Source of the DNA: Calothrix sp. NIES-3974
GTDB taxonomy: Bacteria > Cyanobacteriota > Cyanobacteriia > Cyanobacteriales > Nostocaceae
Direction of reading: 5' to 3'
DNA length: 64,000 bases
NCBI RefSeq assembly: GCF_002368395.1
Contig: NZ_AP018254.1
Span: 5,022,001-5,086,000 of the forward strand
Under the pieces are notes generated by a model. That model saw only the letters and a program-made list of their open reading frames with translations, was not told the DNA's origin and ran no database searches. Below are positions 8,915-18,553 of this stretch, piece after piece. Each line of letters opens with the position of its first letter. The stretch's first letter is position 1. The position numbers and the translations under genes were made by a program.

Positions 8915-10087
8915 TTACTGTGAACTCCTGTCAGACTGGGGAAAAGTGGGGTAAATTTTAGAGTTTTCATCCACGTGGGGTTTAATATAAATATCTCTGC
9001 TGGGATTAGGAATTTCGATATTTTCTTCTTGGTAACGTTGATGTAACTTCTTAATAAATAAATGTTTAGCCAGTCGTCGGTCTAAGAATTCATTAATCCG
9101 TAGGAAAACTGTAAAATTGATGCTCGAATCAGCAAATGTATGATAGCGCATAAAAGGCTCTTTTTCTGTAATTTCCGGAGCGACTTCCGCCATCACTTGC
9201 TTGGCGACTTCGACTGTGATTTGCTCGACATGCTCCAAATTACTATTATAACCTACCCCAACATCAACCTGTAAAATAACATCCTTCACAGGTAAATGGC
9301 AGTTGGTAAAGATGACGGAAGATAATTTAGAATTAGGAATAATAGTTATGTAATTAGACACATCTTTAATGGTGGTTGTACGCCAATTTATATCAATCAC
9401 ATAACCTTCTTGACCAGTTTCTAGTTTGACATAATCTCCAGTTTTAAATTGTTGGGATAAAATTAAATATAGTCCTGCAAATAAATTAGAAAGGGTGTCT
9501 TGTACAGCTAAAGCAATTGCTAAACCACCAACCCCTAAAGTCGTCAGAATCGGTGTAATTTTGACTCCAACGGTTTGCAGGATAATGAGAATACCAAAAA
9601 TAAAAACCGTGACACGGGTCAAATTGGAGATAATGGAAGCGGAAATAATCTGAGTCCTTTGACCAATTAATGTCACAAAGTCGCTGGTCAGTCTCGCCAC
9701 AAAAATAGTTAGGGAAAAAAGAAAAGCAACAACCAAAATTGTGTGCAGGCTATGATAAATATCATCCGGTATTTCTGCAACGGTTGAAGCAATAAAGCAA
9801 CCAGCGATGGAAAACCAAATAAATGTAATATTATTAAATGCGTGTAATAATATTTCCTTGATAGTGAGATATTTTTGGTCATTCAGAGCAATATTAACTT
9901 GCTCATTATTTTCAGCTTGAGTATTATCTGGTGTATCGCTTTGATTAATCTGTTGATTTTCTGGATTGTCTATAAATTCGTTAGGAAGAGATTCAATATA
10001 TTTATCGATAATATATTTCTCCACCACAAAACCAGTAATTATTCCCAGTAAAATAATCGCAATCGGAACTAACCATTGTTGCATCAT
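8915..10087 (-). CDS. MscS-family mechanosensitive ion channel
   Basis: A 390-residue inner-membrane channel. There is one N-terminal membrane segment (about 5-23), an Asn/Gln-rich polar linker (about 40-75), three more segments (about 90-185), then the pore-lining helix and beta domain. The signature is GVGGLAIALAVQDTLSNLFAG followed by FKTGDYVKL and YVIDINWRTTTIKD, with IIPNSKL; this is the MscS core. Family members open under membrane tension and release solutes upon hypo-osmotic shock; the exact ion preference cannot be read here. It is a single gene, with long spacers on both sides. Confidence 0.9.
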   Translation of the reverse strand: MMQQWLVPIAIILLGIITGFVVEKYIIDKYIESLPNEFIDNPENQQINQSDTPDNTQAENNEQVNIALNDQKYLTIKEILLHAFNNITFIWFSIAGCFIASTVAEIPDDIYHSLHTILVVAFLFSLTIFVARLTSDFVTLIGQRTQIISASIISNLTRVTVFIFGILIILQTVGVKITPILTTLGVGGLAIALAVQDTLSNLFAGLYLILSQQFKTGDYVKLETGQEGYVIDINWRTTTIKDVSNYITIIPNSKLSSVIFTNCHLPVKDVILQVDVGVGYNSNLEHVEQITVEVAKQVMAEVAPEITEKEPFMRYHTFADSSINFTVFLRINEFLDRRLAKHLFIKKLHQRYQEENIEIPNPSRDIYIKPHVDENSKIYPTFPQSDRSSQ

Positions 10088-10717
10088 AGCTATCCTGATT
10101 ATAAGTGGTCAGTGAGTTGTAAATCGTGAGTAGTAGAGACGACCCGACGGGTCATCTCTAAAATCATAGTTTTGAGATGCATTCTAATCAAATATACCTA
10201 TGATTTATCCATCATAGTTAGTGTGGTGGACTACGAATTGATTATCAATAGGTCTAAAGAATAATAGAAATATTTTAATATTGAAACTGTAGCATTTATA
10301 TGGATAAATTGATGTTATCTAAAATGCTTGACCTCAAAATATTTTAGAGATACAGCAATACTATTTAAGTCGCGAAACATCCCATGTCGTTGGCTGATGA
10401 CTGGTGACTGTTAACAACCCCACATCTCCCGCATTTATCACAAAACCCTAAAACCCACAGGGAATAGGGAGTAGGGAGTAGTCAGAAAATCAATCCGTTA
10501 CTCAAGGCTTACAACTTACTCGTGAGAAATCCAGGATCTAAGATTTCACAAATCTCGCTCGGACTGCTGTATGAAGTGAACAAATTATTGATGAGAAGTT
10601 GGGTTGCAGATAATTTGACTGTAAAAACTGGAATTGAAAGGGTTAAATCAAAATGTTTCCTGTTTCCAACCCAAACTAAAAGAATTTGTTCACAAAACCT
10701 CAATAAACCTAAATAAA
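10088..10717. other. Intergenic region with repeats
   Basis: No gene supported. It contains a palindromic repeat at 10134-10160 (TAGAGACGACCC arms, one mismatch) and a copy at about 10471-10535 of a 60-base repeat (GGGAGTAG...GAAAATCAA...TACTCAAGGCTTA...GTGAGAAAT) that recurs at 19361-19440 and 42637-42693. The small open frames here overlap on both strands and lack family features. Confidence 0.6.
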
Positions 10718-11569
10718 TTATTTGGGAATTACACAACGAATTCCACTTTTTTTACCCTTGACATCACCGCGATAGCGAGGAATGACGTGGATACTCGCGT
10801 GCATCACATGTTGTCCTGCAACCCGATTGATATTCATACCAATGTTAAAGCCATCTGCTTGCCATTCCTGTGTTAGTATTTCTTGGACTTTATTCACCAT
10901 TAACCAACAAGCCGCTTGTTCTTTTGTTGGTAATTCAAAATAATTTTGCACATGGCGTTTAGGTATAACTAAAACATGTCCCCTACTAACTGGATATGCA
11001 TCGAGGATGGCATAGGCGGTTGCTGATTCTGTAACAATAGTCAGGTTTGTATGGGGACGGCAAAATATACATTGATTATGAGAATGGCGCTGGTAATTAT
11101 AGTGGGTGTATTCGTAAATTTCGTAATAATTCGGTTCTAATTTAATCGATTTAAACGGTAGTTTGACGATACACTGATAGGTTGGTTTTTGATGAATATA
11201 ATGTTGCCGAAATCCCTCTTTTTTGATATCTCTCCTGACTACAAAATATGCCTTCCCACCAGGTTTCAATAAGTAGGATACATCCATTAAAACTTGGGAT
11301 TGTTCCTCTGGCAACAAGACGTTTAATACATATATACAAATAATCGTATCAAATTTAGTTTGTGGCTTTTCCGGAAAATAATAGCGGTCATAGCCTGTAA
11401 TTTTCAAGCCTTTTTTTTGTAATAGTTTGACATCATTGCCGAAACCACAACCAAAGTCCAAAATCTCCCCCTGTAGCAGATTTTGTTGCCACAAAAATTG
11501 TACCGGCAATGATAAATATACCCTTTCCTTGGCTGTCAGGTGACTGTAAATGTTTTTTGGTGTTTTCAT
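10718..11569 (-). CDS. SAM methyltransferase fused to a HIT-family domain (nucleophile missing)
   Basis: Residues 1-150 are a class I methyltransferase with motif I ILDFGCGFGND, an acidic GYDRYY and the FDTIICIYVLNVL strand. Residues about 165-283 form a HIT (histidine triad) nucleotide-binding domain, opening with CIFC and containing SRGHVLVIPKRHVQNYFEL. In the triad HxHxH the middle His is the catalytic nucleophile of HINT and FHIT; here the segment is VMHASIHVIPRY, so that position is Ser (codon AGT). The domain may therefore bind but not hydrolyse nucleotides. This two-domain architecture is known in cyanobacteria; substrate and purpose are unknown. Its stop is 34 bases from the next upstream gene's stop side, and it could share a transcript with the downstream-facing genes only weakly. 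Confidence 0.88.
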   Translation of the reverse strand: MKTPKNIYSHLTAKERVYLSLPVQFLWQQNLLQGEILDFGCGFGNDVKLLQKKGLKITGYDRYYFPEKPQTKFDTIICIYVLNVLLPEEQSQVLMDVSYLLKPGGKAYFVVRRDIKKEGFRQHYIHQKPTYQCIVKLPFKSIKLEPNYYEIYEYTHYNYQRHSHNQCIFCRPHTNLTIVTESATAYAILDAYPVSRGHVLVIPKRHVQNYFELPTKEQAACWLMVNKVQEILTQEWQADGFNIGMNINRVAGQHVMHASIHVIPRYRGDVKGKKSGIRCVIPK

Positions 11570-11603
11570 GAATCTATCTATCGACTTGCTGTCGGTAGCT
11601 GAT

Positions 11604-14600
11604 TCAAGATAACCTACGATTTGCTAAACTGGCGACAATTGTCACCAGTTCGGCGGCTTCTACTGGTTTAGGGATGTGTAATTGATAACCCGATTGTAAA
11701 ATACGCATTCGGTCTTCTAACTGACTATAGGCGGTTAATGCGGCAGCCGGAACCTGTCCACCATTCTGGGGTGATAAATTACGGATTTTACGGATGAGCG
11801 AGTAGCCATCTTCTTCTGGCATCCCAATGTCGCTAATTAATACGTCGGGGGGTGATTCCTGTACCAATGTCAATGCTTCGACCACCGATGAGGCTGTGGT
11901 GACGATCGCGTCGTAGTTTTGTAAAATTGCGGCGACAAATTCTCTGGTGTCAACTTCATCCTCAACCACCAAAACATGAATCCCCTCTAAACTAGGGATG
12001 GATAGGGATAATGGGGCTGATGGTTGGGGTAATTCGCAAAAATGTAAGTGGGCTTGTTCTTGTTTTTGCTGACGACGGGCGAGAAGGGGTAAACTAACTG
12101 TAAAACAAGCCCCTGCACCTTCACCAGCACTGTCTACTTCCACCGTTCCCCCGTGAAGTTCCACCAGGTGACGGACGATTGCCAATCCTAAACCCATCCC
12201 TCCATGATGACGGGTGCTGGAACTGTCGGCTTGACGAAATCGGTCGAAGACGTAAGGGATAAATTCTGGACTGATGCCAATTCCTGTATCACGGACTTGT
12301 ATTTGCACACTGCTAGGAGAACCCTCTGGAGTATCTAGTTCCTTTGCACTTAATATAATTTCGACGCATCCCCCCATTGGGGTAAATTTAATTGCATTGG
12401 TAAGTAAGTTCCAGGTAACTTGTTGCAAGCGATCGCTATCACCGATAATGACGAAGGCAGCTGGATTGGTGTCGTCGATTCGCAGTTTCAGGTCAATTTC
12501 TTTGGCCTCTGCTGCTAGACGCACCGTATCAACGGCTGTTTGTACAATGGGAATCAGGTTACAAATATCGGTTTTGAGGCGAAGTTTACCGCGAATAATC
12601 CGGGAAATATCCAACAGGTCTTCAATGAGTTGTTTTTGAACCCTTGCATTACGTTCAATAATGGCTAATCCCTGGGTTTGCTTTTGTAGATCAATTTGGG
12701 GACGGGATAGCAGTAACTGTGACCATCCCAATATGGCATTCAATGGCGATCGCAATTCGTGGGAAATCACGGCTAAAAATTCGTCTTTCATCCGATTCGC
12801 TGCTTGCAACTGCTCGGTCTGGCTTTGCAATGATTCCACTAAATGGGTCCGTTCTAAAGCGATCGCAATTTGGTCACAAACTGCTTGCATCATCCCCAGT
12901 TCGTTTTGGCTAAAGCGATGACGTTGCCGACTACCAAATCCCAAGGTTCCCATTAAGCGTCCCTGAACTAACAATGGGTAACTGGCAAAGGCATTCACTC
13001 CCAACCGACGAATACCGGCGGTACGTGGTTCCTCTGATTGCAGTACATCTTCTAAGGCCATTTGACTGTGTTCTTGCGCAACTAGACCACAAATCCCCTC
13101 ACCCACCTTTAAGGTCTCCACCGTAGCAATTAGTTCCGGTTCCACCCCTGTGTAGGATGCTAACTGCAATTGTTGCTCTGCTTCCCGAAATAAATAATTG
13201 ACGTAGATGTCTAACCCTATTTGCTCTGATAACTTGGCAAATACCGAGTCCAATAAGTCCGATGGATGCTGATTCGAGAGCAAATCACTGGCGGTGGAAA
13301 ACAGTAACTGTAACCGCTTATACCCCAACGATAAACCTTTTTCCGCCTGTTTGAGTTGACTGATATCCTGGTAAATCATTACTCCCGTAGCCTGATGACC
13401 ATACATGGCTGGTAGGGTATCCCCATATATCAACAGGGAACGAATACCCGCCGTTGTATGCCAGTCCATTTGATAGCCATCGAGCTTATGTCCCCGTGCT
13501 AATAGTACCCCTGGCATTTTTTCATCGGGAATCCGGTTGCCCTGACCATCGGTACAGTAAAATATGGTATGGTATTCCGCTGCCGGTCTACCCAGGGGAA
13601 ATTTACCTCCAGCTAATCCATCGGCTGCTCGGTTGGCAAAAGTCACCTTCGCCGTACCTGGTTCCACTAGCAATAGGGGTGTGGGCATTAAATTCAATAA
13701 TTCTTCCTGCCATTGATGTTGATTGCGCAGGGTCATTTCTACCTGTTTACTGGCGGTAATGTCGTGGTGGAATGCAAGTATTTGTCCCAGTTGCCCATTC
13801 TCGTTGAGAATGGGCACAAATTTGATGTGATGGGTAAATTCCTCTCCCTGGGGATTAATGATTTTTGCTTCTGTTGTTTGCAAATCGCCAGTTTGTTGGG
13901 CACGAATTAAAGCATTTAAATAGGTATCCGTCACCTCTGAACTAAAAATCTCCTCATCGGTATGACCAATTAGTTCACTACGGCTTTTCCCTGTCACCCG
14001 CAATCCTTCTTGGTTGACAAATTGCCAACGTCGTTGGGCATCATAAATCACAAATACATCGGGAATATGTTCTACCGCTAACCAAAATTTTTGCTCCACT
14101 TGACGTAGGGTCGCTTCTACCTGCTTACGCTCGTGACGGGCAGCTTTTTGCTGACTTAAATCTAAAACAAATGCGACTAATTCCTCACGGCTTTCACCGA
14201 TAAATGTATACCCGACTAAAACGGGTACACGACTACCATCTGGGCGAAAATACTCTTTTTCATAGGGTTTACAAACTCCCGTCATGGTCGCTTCCTGAAT
14301 CTTTTGCCGATCCAAGTCTGCATATTCAGGTGGTGTAATTTGCTGCCAGGAAATGCGCCCCGAAAACACATCCCCACGGGAATACCCTAACACCTTCAAG
14401 CATTCATCGTTAACTTTGCGAATATTCCCTTGTAAATCTGTCACTACAATGCCGATGACATTGGCTTCAAATAAACCCCGTAGTTTCGCTTCATTATTTT
14501 TCAGAGCGGTATAGGCGCGATCGCATTGACGACGTAAATATTCTACACTGGCTGCACTTTGCCAAATTAAAATTGTAAAGGTGACTATTAATAAAATAGC

Positions 14601-15485
14601 AAATAAAGCTAGAGCATATCCCGGATCATAAACACCAGCTCGGTGTCCCTGTAAAATCACCCAACCTAATAACAGGGGAATCACAACTGCCATCCCTAGC
14701 AAGCGTCGCGCTAACCAGCCACTATAGCTGTTACTGGTAACTAACCGCATCAATCCATATTCATAACTGCTGGCTAATATCCCTGCACATAAAGCCGCAA
14801 ATCCAAATGCGGTCAAAACAGACATTGTTTGCGCAAAAAACCTGATTTCTACGGCGTAGGCATATCCCACTACCGCTTGCAGCGCAATTACTAGAGCTAT
14901 TAAGGCCAAAACCTGGGCATACCAATAACTACGTTTCGTTTTCGGAAAGCTTAAAAACATTAATGCCCTTCCCACTAAGGTAAAACCCAGGGACGCACTC
15001 CACCCTAAACTGGTCATATACTGAAGGGAAGTTCGCCAAGGTGGGGGATATAGGTGATGAATTCCAGAAATGTCCCCTAACAAGACTTCAATTAAGGTGA
15101 CTATTCCCAACACATTCACCATCAAAGCCAATCCATAGGCTATATTTCGCCGCAGTTTATCTGGTGGTTTGGCCTTATTCCTAAATTTACCTCGCCTTAG
15201 TAAGCACAGGGATAACCCTGCCATAATCAAGCATAATGCCGTACCTATATTCATGACTGGTTGTACACTCAAAAAGCCGATACTGAGAGTTTGCAACTGG
15301 AAACACCAACTCAACAGCACCACACCACCAACAAAAATCGCAAATAAACTTGCTGTTGTTACTATGTGTTTTGGCCAAGTCAATTCTGGAGAATATTGAT
15401 CACCAAAATAGAGCAATTTGTGCAAGCGCACACGTTTAATATTTAACATTTCAGCCTGATTAGCGCATTTATACCAGCGCAACAA
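11604..15485 (-). CDS. Membrane-bound multi-PAS/GAF hybrid histidine kinase with receiver
   Basis: A 1293-residue hybrid sensor. An N-terminal membrane region of about eight segments (residues 35-315) is followed by three PAS domains (about 335-450, 465-585, 590-715; e.g. GIVVTDLQGNIRKVNDECLK, then FVIYDAQRRWQFVNQEGLRV). Then come a GAF domain (about 730-880), HisKA with AVISHELRSPLNAILGWS, HATPase_c (NLLTNAIKFTPMGG, DTGIGISPEFIPYVFDRF, GMGLGLAIVRHLVE), and a C-terminal receiver (VLVVEDEVDTREF, with the phospho-Asp in VLISDIGMPEEDGY). A start at Met13 is possible. The many sensors and the internal receiver suggest integration of several cues with phosphotransfer to a separate protein. No partner is adjacent. 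The downstream HIT fusion begins 34 bases after its stop, so the two may be cotranscribed. Confidence 0.9.
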   Translation of the reverse strand: MLRWYKCANQAEMLNIKRVRLHKLLYFGDQYSPELTWPKHIVTTASLFAIFVGGVVLLSWCFQLQTLSIGFLSVQPVMNIGTALCLIMAGLSLCLLRRGKFRNKAKPPDKLRRNIAYGLALMVNVLGIVTLIEVLLGDISGIHHLYPPPWRTSLQYMTSLGWSASLGFTLVGRALMFLSFPKTKRSYWYAQVLALIALVIALQAVVGYAYAVEIRFFAQTMSVLTAFGFAALCAGILASSYEYGLMRLVTSNSYSGWLARRLLGMAVVIPLLLGWVILQGHRAGVYDPGYALALFAILLIVTFTILIWQSAASVEYLRRQCDRAYTALKNNEAKLRGLFEANVIGIVVTDLQGNIRKVNDECLKVLGYSRGDVFSGRISWQQITPPEYADLDRQKIQEATMTGVCKPYEKEYFRPDGSRVPVLVGYTFIGESREELVAFVLDLSQQKAARHERKQVEATLRQVEQKFWLAVEHIPDVFVIYDAQRRWQFVNQEGLRVTGKSRSELIGHTDEEIFSSEVTDTYLNALIRAQQTGDLQTTEAKIINPQGEEFTHHIKFVPILNENGQLGQILAFHHDITASKQVEMTLRNQHQWQEELLNLMPTPLLLVEPGTAKVTFANRAADGLAGGKFPLGRPAAEYHTIFYCTDGQGNRIPDEKMPGVLLARGHKLDGYQMDWHTTAGIRSLLIYGDTLPAMYGHQATGVMIYQDISQLKQAEKGLSLGYKRLQLLFSTASDLLSNQHPSDLLDSVFAKLSEQIGLDIYVNYLFREAEQQLQLASYTGVEPELIATVETLKVGEGICGLVAQEHSQMALEDVLQSEEPRTAGIRRLGVNAFASYPLLVQGRLMGTLGFGSRQRHRFSQNELGMMQAVCDQIAIALERTHLVESLQSQTEQLQAANRMKDEFLAVISHELRSPLNAILGWSQLLLSRPQIDLQKQTQGLAIIERNARVQKQLIEDLLDISRIIRGKLRLKTDICNLIPIVQTAVDTVRLAAEAKEIDLKLRIDDTNPAAFVIIGDSDRLQQVTWNLLTNAIKFTPMGGCVEIILSAKELDTPEGSPSSVQIQVRDTGIGISPEFIPYVFDRFRQADSSSTRHHGGMGLGLAIVRHLVELHGGTVEVDSAGEGAGACFTVSLPLLARRQQKQEQAHLHFCELPQPSAPLSLSIPSLEGIHVLVVEDEVDTREFVAAILQNYDAIVTTASSVVEALTLVQESPPDVLISDIGMPEEDGYSLIRKIRNLSPQNGGQVPAAALTAYSQLEDRMRILQSGYQLHIPKPVEAAELVTIVASLANRRLS

Positions 15486-16418
15486 CTAGTTCCACACCAG
15501 TTCATGAGTTGATCTCCTTTCTGAATTACCCACTGACAATCTTTTGATGCCATCATGACCTCGATAGGTAATCTCAAAACCAGATTTATTCACTATGGGT
15601 GTGTAAGTTCTAGGAATTGTCAAAATTTACCGACAATCAAAAAGCTAGATTGAGTAATGGCTTCTCCAATCTAAATTGGATTAATCATTACCCTCGCTTC
15701 TGATGAACCCTGCTGCATGAAAAAAGTGGAAATCGAAGATAGTCTTAGATATTTATTCTACCGTTCAATTTTAATAGAATATATAGTTGAATTAAAATCT
15801 ATCTCTTTATATATTTATACTTATCGATTCCAATTACAAATTAAATTTTTATTTAGTTTCCAGTTAATTGCTTGAGTAATGGTTTGTGTCGTTTCGTCTT
15901 TAACTTTTATCTAGATTTGACTCAAATAAATCTGCTGTAAGATAGATTTACATAAGTTTGTATTCCTGGCTGCAATTAAGCAATTATCAGCAACTAAATT
16001 TTATTAGTGGTAATATAGGATTACTATAGTTGGCACGCAAACATATTTCCCTTTTGGTTTGTTGACTGTTGACTGTTAACGGGTGACAGTTAAAGGTGTG
16101 GCATTGCTACGTCTCTTCAAGCATTACCTACATTTTTCACAAGTGAACGGTAAGCGTTAAGTAATGGATTAATTTTCTTTCTATTCCCTACTCCCTATTA
16201 CCTAGAAGTTGGAGACATTTGTGAGAAATCCGGGATTAGCTATTGGAACAACAAGCTCACCTAATTAGCCGTGCAAAGTGTAATTAATCAAAATACACGT
16301 AGTGGACTAACACAGCTAATACCCTTTTACTTTATAACTGATCAATTTAGGGATGCAGGAGGAGAAAATGATTATACATGCTCCTATCACTCCCTATTCC
16401 CGTCACTGACAGGTCATT
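15486..16418. other. 933-base AT-rich intergenic region
   Basis: No coding frame of note on either strand. The only structure seen is a run of TTGACTGTTGACTGTTAACGG-like short direct repeats near 16060-16085, a TATTCCC/TACTCCC heptamer patch near 16185-16200 and a GTGAGAAATCCGGG motif at about 16221 shared with other spacers in the window. It may hold the promoter of the hybrid kinase at its left end. Confidence 0.5.
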
Positions 16419-17186
16419 TTACAGCAATTTAAACCGCATCAATTGATTTTGTAGGGTTGCTAGCAGGATTTTATTGAGTTCTTTGTCATCTCGATATTGC
16501 AAAATTTGGGTAGGTGGTAAATCAAAGGGAAACCCCCCAGATATTTCCTGACGCTGCATTTGGGCAATCAAAACTTGTTCACTGCGCTTACTTTGCAAGG
16601 CATAACCAATTTCCACACACACATTGGGACTGGGTATCATCTCTAGTCCATCTCCCACCGCAACACTTGTGATTGGTGTCACATCCGCAATAAACAATAA
16701 ACTTTTGCGAATTTTTCTTAACATTGTGCGATTTAAGCGTAGTGGAGATTCCTTGGGTCGCAAAGACTCTAGCAATTCCAGAGGAGTGCGCGATCGCGTA
16801 TTCAATTTTTCTAAACTAGTTTGTAAAGCTTCTCGCAAGGCTTCCGTTGCTTCGGGAAACTCGTTTTGCCAACTCAAAAAAATCGTTGGTTCTAACTGGG
16901 ACAGCAATGACTGCTTCGTAAAATAGATTTCGTGACTAATCAAGTCTATATTGGCAACACAGTACCCACCACTACCCTCAACATAAAACTCAATCGTCTC
17001 CCCTTCCAAATAGCGTCCAAACCAAGTTGAGTTTTTAATCACCTCACTATCTTCTAAAAAATCCGCCCGCAAAGCAGAACGGAGTAAACTTTTTTTACTC
17101 AACCGCATATCCGGAGGACGTTTCTCTAGTTCCGAAATCGGCTCATAATCCTGAATGTACCACGCACGCAGCGCAATGATTGACAT
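16419..17186 (-). CDS. Unknown protein with possible TIR/deoxyribosyltransferase-like C-terminus
   Basis: I do not recognise a named family for the whole 255-residue protein. The first 150 residues are mixed, with a charged start and no membrane segment. The C-terminal part reads SLLFIADVTPI, then PSPNVCVEIGYALQSKRSEQVLI, FPFDLPPTQILQY and a final helical stretch. The order (buried strand ending in AD, then a P-N-V-x-x-E-x-G-Y-A-L segment, then strand, then QY) resembles TIR-like and nucleoside deoxyribosyltransferase-fold proteins, where that Glu is the catalytic residue. This is pattern matching only. No restriction or defence genes lie beside it, and the downstream neighbour is 930 bases away. 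Confidence 0.55.
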   Translation of the reverse strand: MSIIALRAWYIQDYEPISELEKRPPDMRLSKKSLLRSALRADFLEDSEVIKNSTWFGRYLEGETIEFYVEGSGGYCVANIDLISHEIYFTKQSLLSQLEPTIFLSWQNEFPEATEALREALQTSLEKLNTRSRTPLELLESLRPKESPLRLNRTMLRKIRKSLLFIADVTPITSVAVGDGLEMIPSPNVCVEIGYALQSKRSEQVLIAQMQRQEISGGFPFDLPPTQILQYRDDKELNKILLATLQNQLMRFKLL

Positions 17187-17268
17187 AGGGCGCGTTCAAC
17201 TATCTGATTTTTTGATATAACTTGGTTCCAGCTTATACCAAATTGGGGTGAGTGGGGTTATCTTTACT

Positions 17269-17457
17269 GAAAAAAAACAGCAACACCCAAGCACTACTAG
17301 TTCGCGAGTTATTTCCCCTTACTTATCAATTATAGCCAGGGATGTCATCTAGGAATCATTCGCGCCTATGCGGAGGTGAACCAGTGACAGCGCCCCCTGA
17401 TTTCACTAGGTGGGGAAATGTCAGCTTTCGAGTTGGGTGTTGCTGTTTTTTCGGTTT
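17269..17457. ncRNA. Candidate structured RNA or MITE: long inverted repeat closing a 190-base fold
   Basis: AAAAACAGCAACACCCAA at the left (from about 17273) and TTGGGTGTTGCTGTTTTTT at the right (to about 17452) are perfect complements of 17-18 bases. Inside, ATTTCCCC (about 17311) pairs with GGGGAAAT (about 17412). The T-run after the right arm, and an eight-T run after the left arm read on the other strand, make both directions plausible transcripts. The layout (long closing stem, internal loop, inner stem) recalls 6S RNA. However, a 6S identity is not shown, and a miniature transposable element with 24-base ends fits equally well. On the minus strand a TATTAT box lies just upstream (17472-17477). 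Confidence 0.45.
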
Positions 17458-17808
17458 TGCGAGACAGATGATAATATAAACAGCGTCTTTACCTCTTTTT
17501 TGACTAATTGTGCTGTTGGCATCTGCCAGGGAAGCTTTTCTTGTAGCTTCAATTATTAGATTAGCATTCCCCAGGAGACAATTTTATTTTTGCAATTAAA
17601 CTTTACCCAAAATTGAAGATAATTCAGGTAAATATTTTGGCTCAAACCTTTCCAGGCAATCACTTTTCGGATAATAATTTCTTCTTTGCACCTCGATTTT
17701 TTTTCATAGAGTTACGATAGTAATTAATCGATAAATAGTCAACTTTTGTGAAGAAAACAGGGTCAATAACTGCTATCTGCCTTGAGTATTCCATATATAT
17801 ATTCATCA

Positions 17809-17828
17809 AGACGCGACATGTCGCGTCT
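17809..17828. repeat. Perfect 20-base palindromic repeat (CGACATGTCG core)
   Basis: Identical to the palindromes at 5313-5332 and 56305-56324. It lies just downstream of the minus-strand gene at 17858. Confidence 0.85.
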
Positions 17829-17857
17829 CTATTCCCTATTCCCTAAATCCGGGATGG

Positions 17858-18292
17858 CTATTTACTCTTCTCTGCTTCAAAACGGTTTAGTAACTGATAA
17901 CGGATACGTGCTAAATGTACTTGATTATCTACCGGACAATTGGGATAGGGTAATTCATCATTAGGCCAATTCTCTAAATCGTGACAGGGACAAATCGCAG
18001 CTGGAAGACCAACATAGCGAATCGGTACAGGCATAGTACAACGAGCGCAGGAAATCATCTCCCATTCCGTTGATAATAAATCGGCAATCGTTTGATCTGT
18101 ACCCTCGATATAGGCATCACTGTGGGGATGGGCAATAATCTGTTGCCAACAATCTTCAAATTCTTGACTGTAGTGGTCTCCGGTAAAAATTTGTTCAGGG
18201 AGTATTCTTGTTTTACCCTGATTTATGAGGACGTGTTTACCTAACTGAAACCAATGGGCTAGGTATTTCTTGACTTCATTCGGGGATGCCAT
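17858..18292 (-). CDS. Conserved cyanobacterial protein with cysteine-rich centre
   Basis: A 144-residue soluble protein of unknown role. The N-terminal half has a helical KKYLAHWFQLGKHVLI segment. The middle carries CARCTMPVPIRY, then AICPCHDL and YPNCPV, five cysteines and a histidine spaced as in a zinc-binding fold, though no named zinc ribbon is matched. There is no signal peptide or membrane segment. The next gene upstream is cobU, 260 bases away with the same direction; a link is not evident. Confidence 0.7.
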   Translation of the reverse strand: MASPNEVKKYLAHWFQLGKHVLINQGKTRILPEQIFTGDHYSQEFEDCWQQIIAHPHSDAYIEGTDQTIADLLSTEWEMISCARCTMPVPIRYVGLPAAICPCHDLENWPNDELPYPNCPVDNQVHLARIRYQLLNRFEAEKSK

Positions 18293-18553
18293 AATCTTTT
18301 AGGAACCTCTCCACTAGTGACAGAAATTCCTATCACTGTTTTTATGTACATAATCTAATTGTAGATTTTTGTACTAATATTTTCGACGACGAATACTGAA
18401 TAAAAAGTTAAGAATATGGGAGACAGGAGATAAGTAATTAAGTTATTTTTGATTACATATTGGACTTACGCACTCCTGACGAGAAATCAAATGTTTGGAA
18501 TTGCTACGCAAGCAAAATGACGGTGTTTACGTTGTCCTTGCGTACTTCCTAAC

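Larger units (their letters stand above)
17187..17857. other. Intergenic region holding the structured inverted repeat
   Basis: Besides the fold at 17269-17457 it contains a palindromic repeat AGACGCGACATGTCGCGTCT at 17809-17828 followed by TATTCCC heptamers. No protein gene is supported. Confidence 0.5.

Noticed and set aside
8770-8961. 63-codon open frame on the plus strand
   Set aside because: It overlaps a palindrome and the end of the MscS gene and has no family features.
16060-16090. Tandem TGACTGT repeats as an origin or iteron cluster
   Set aside because: Too few and irregular; similar strings occur in several spacers of the window.
17269-17457. Firm identification as 6S RNA (ssrS)
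   Set aside because: Only general shape agrees; no diagnostic sequence that I can recall is matched and a MITE explains it too.
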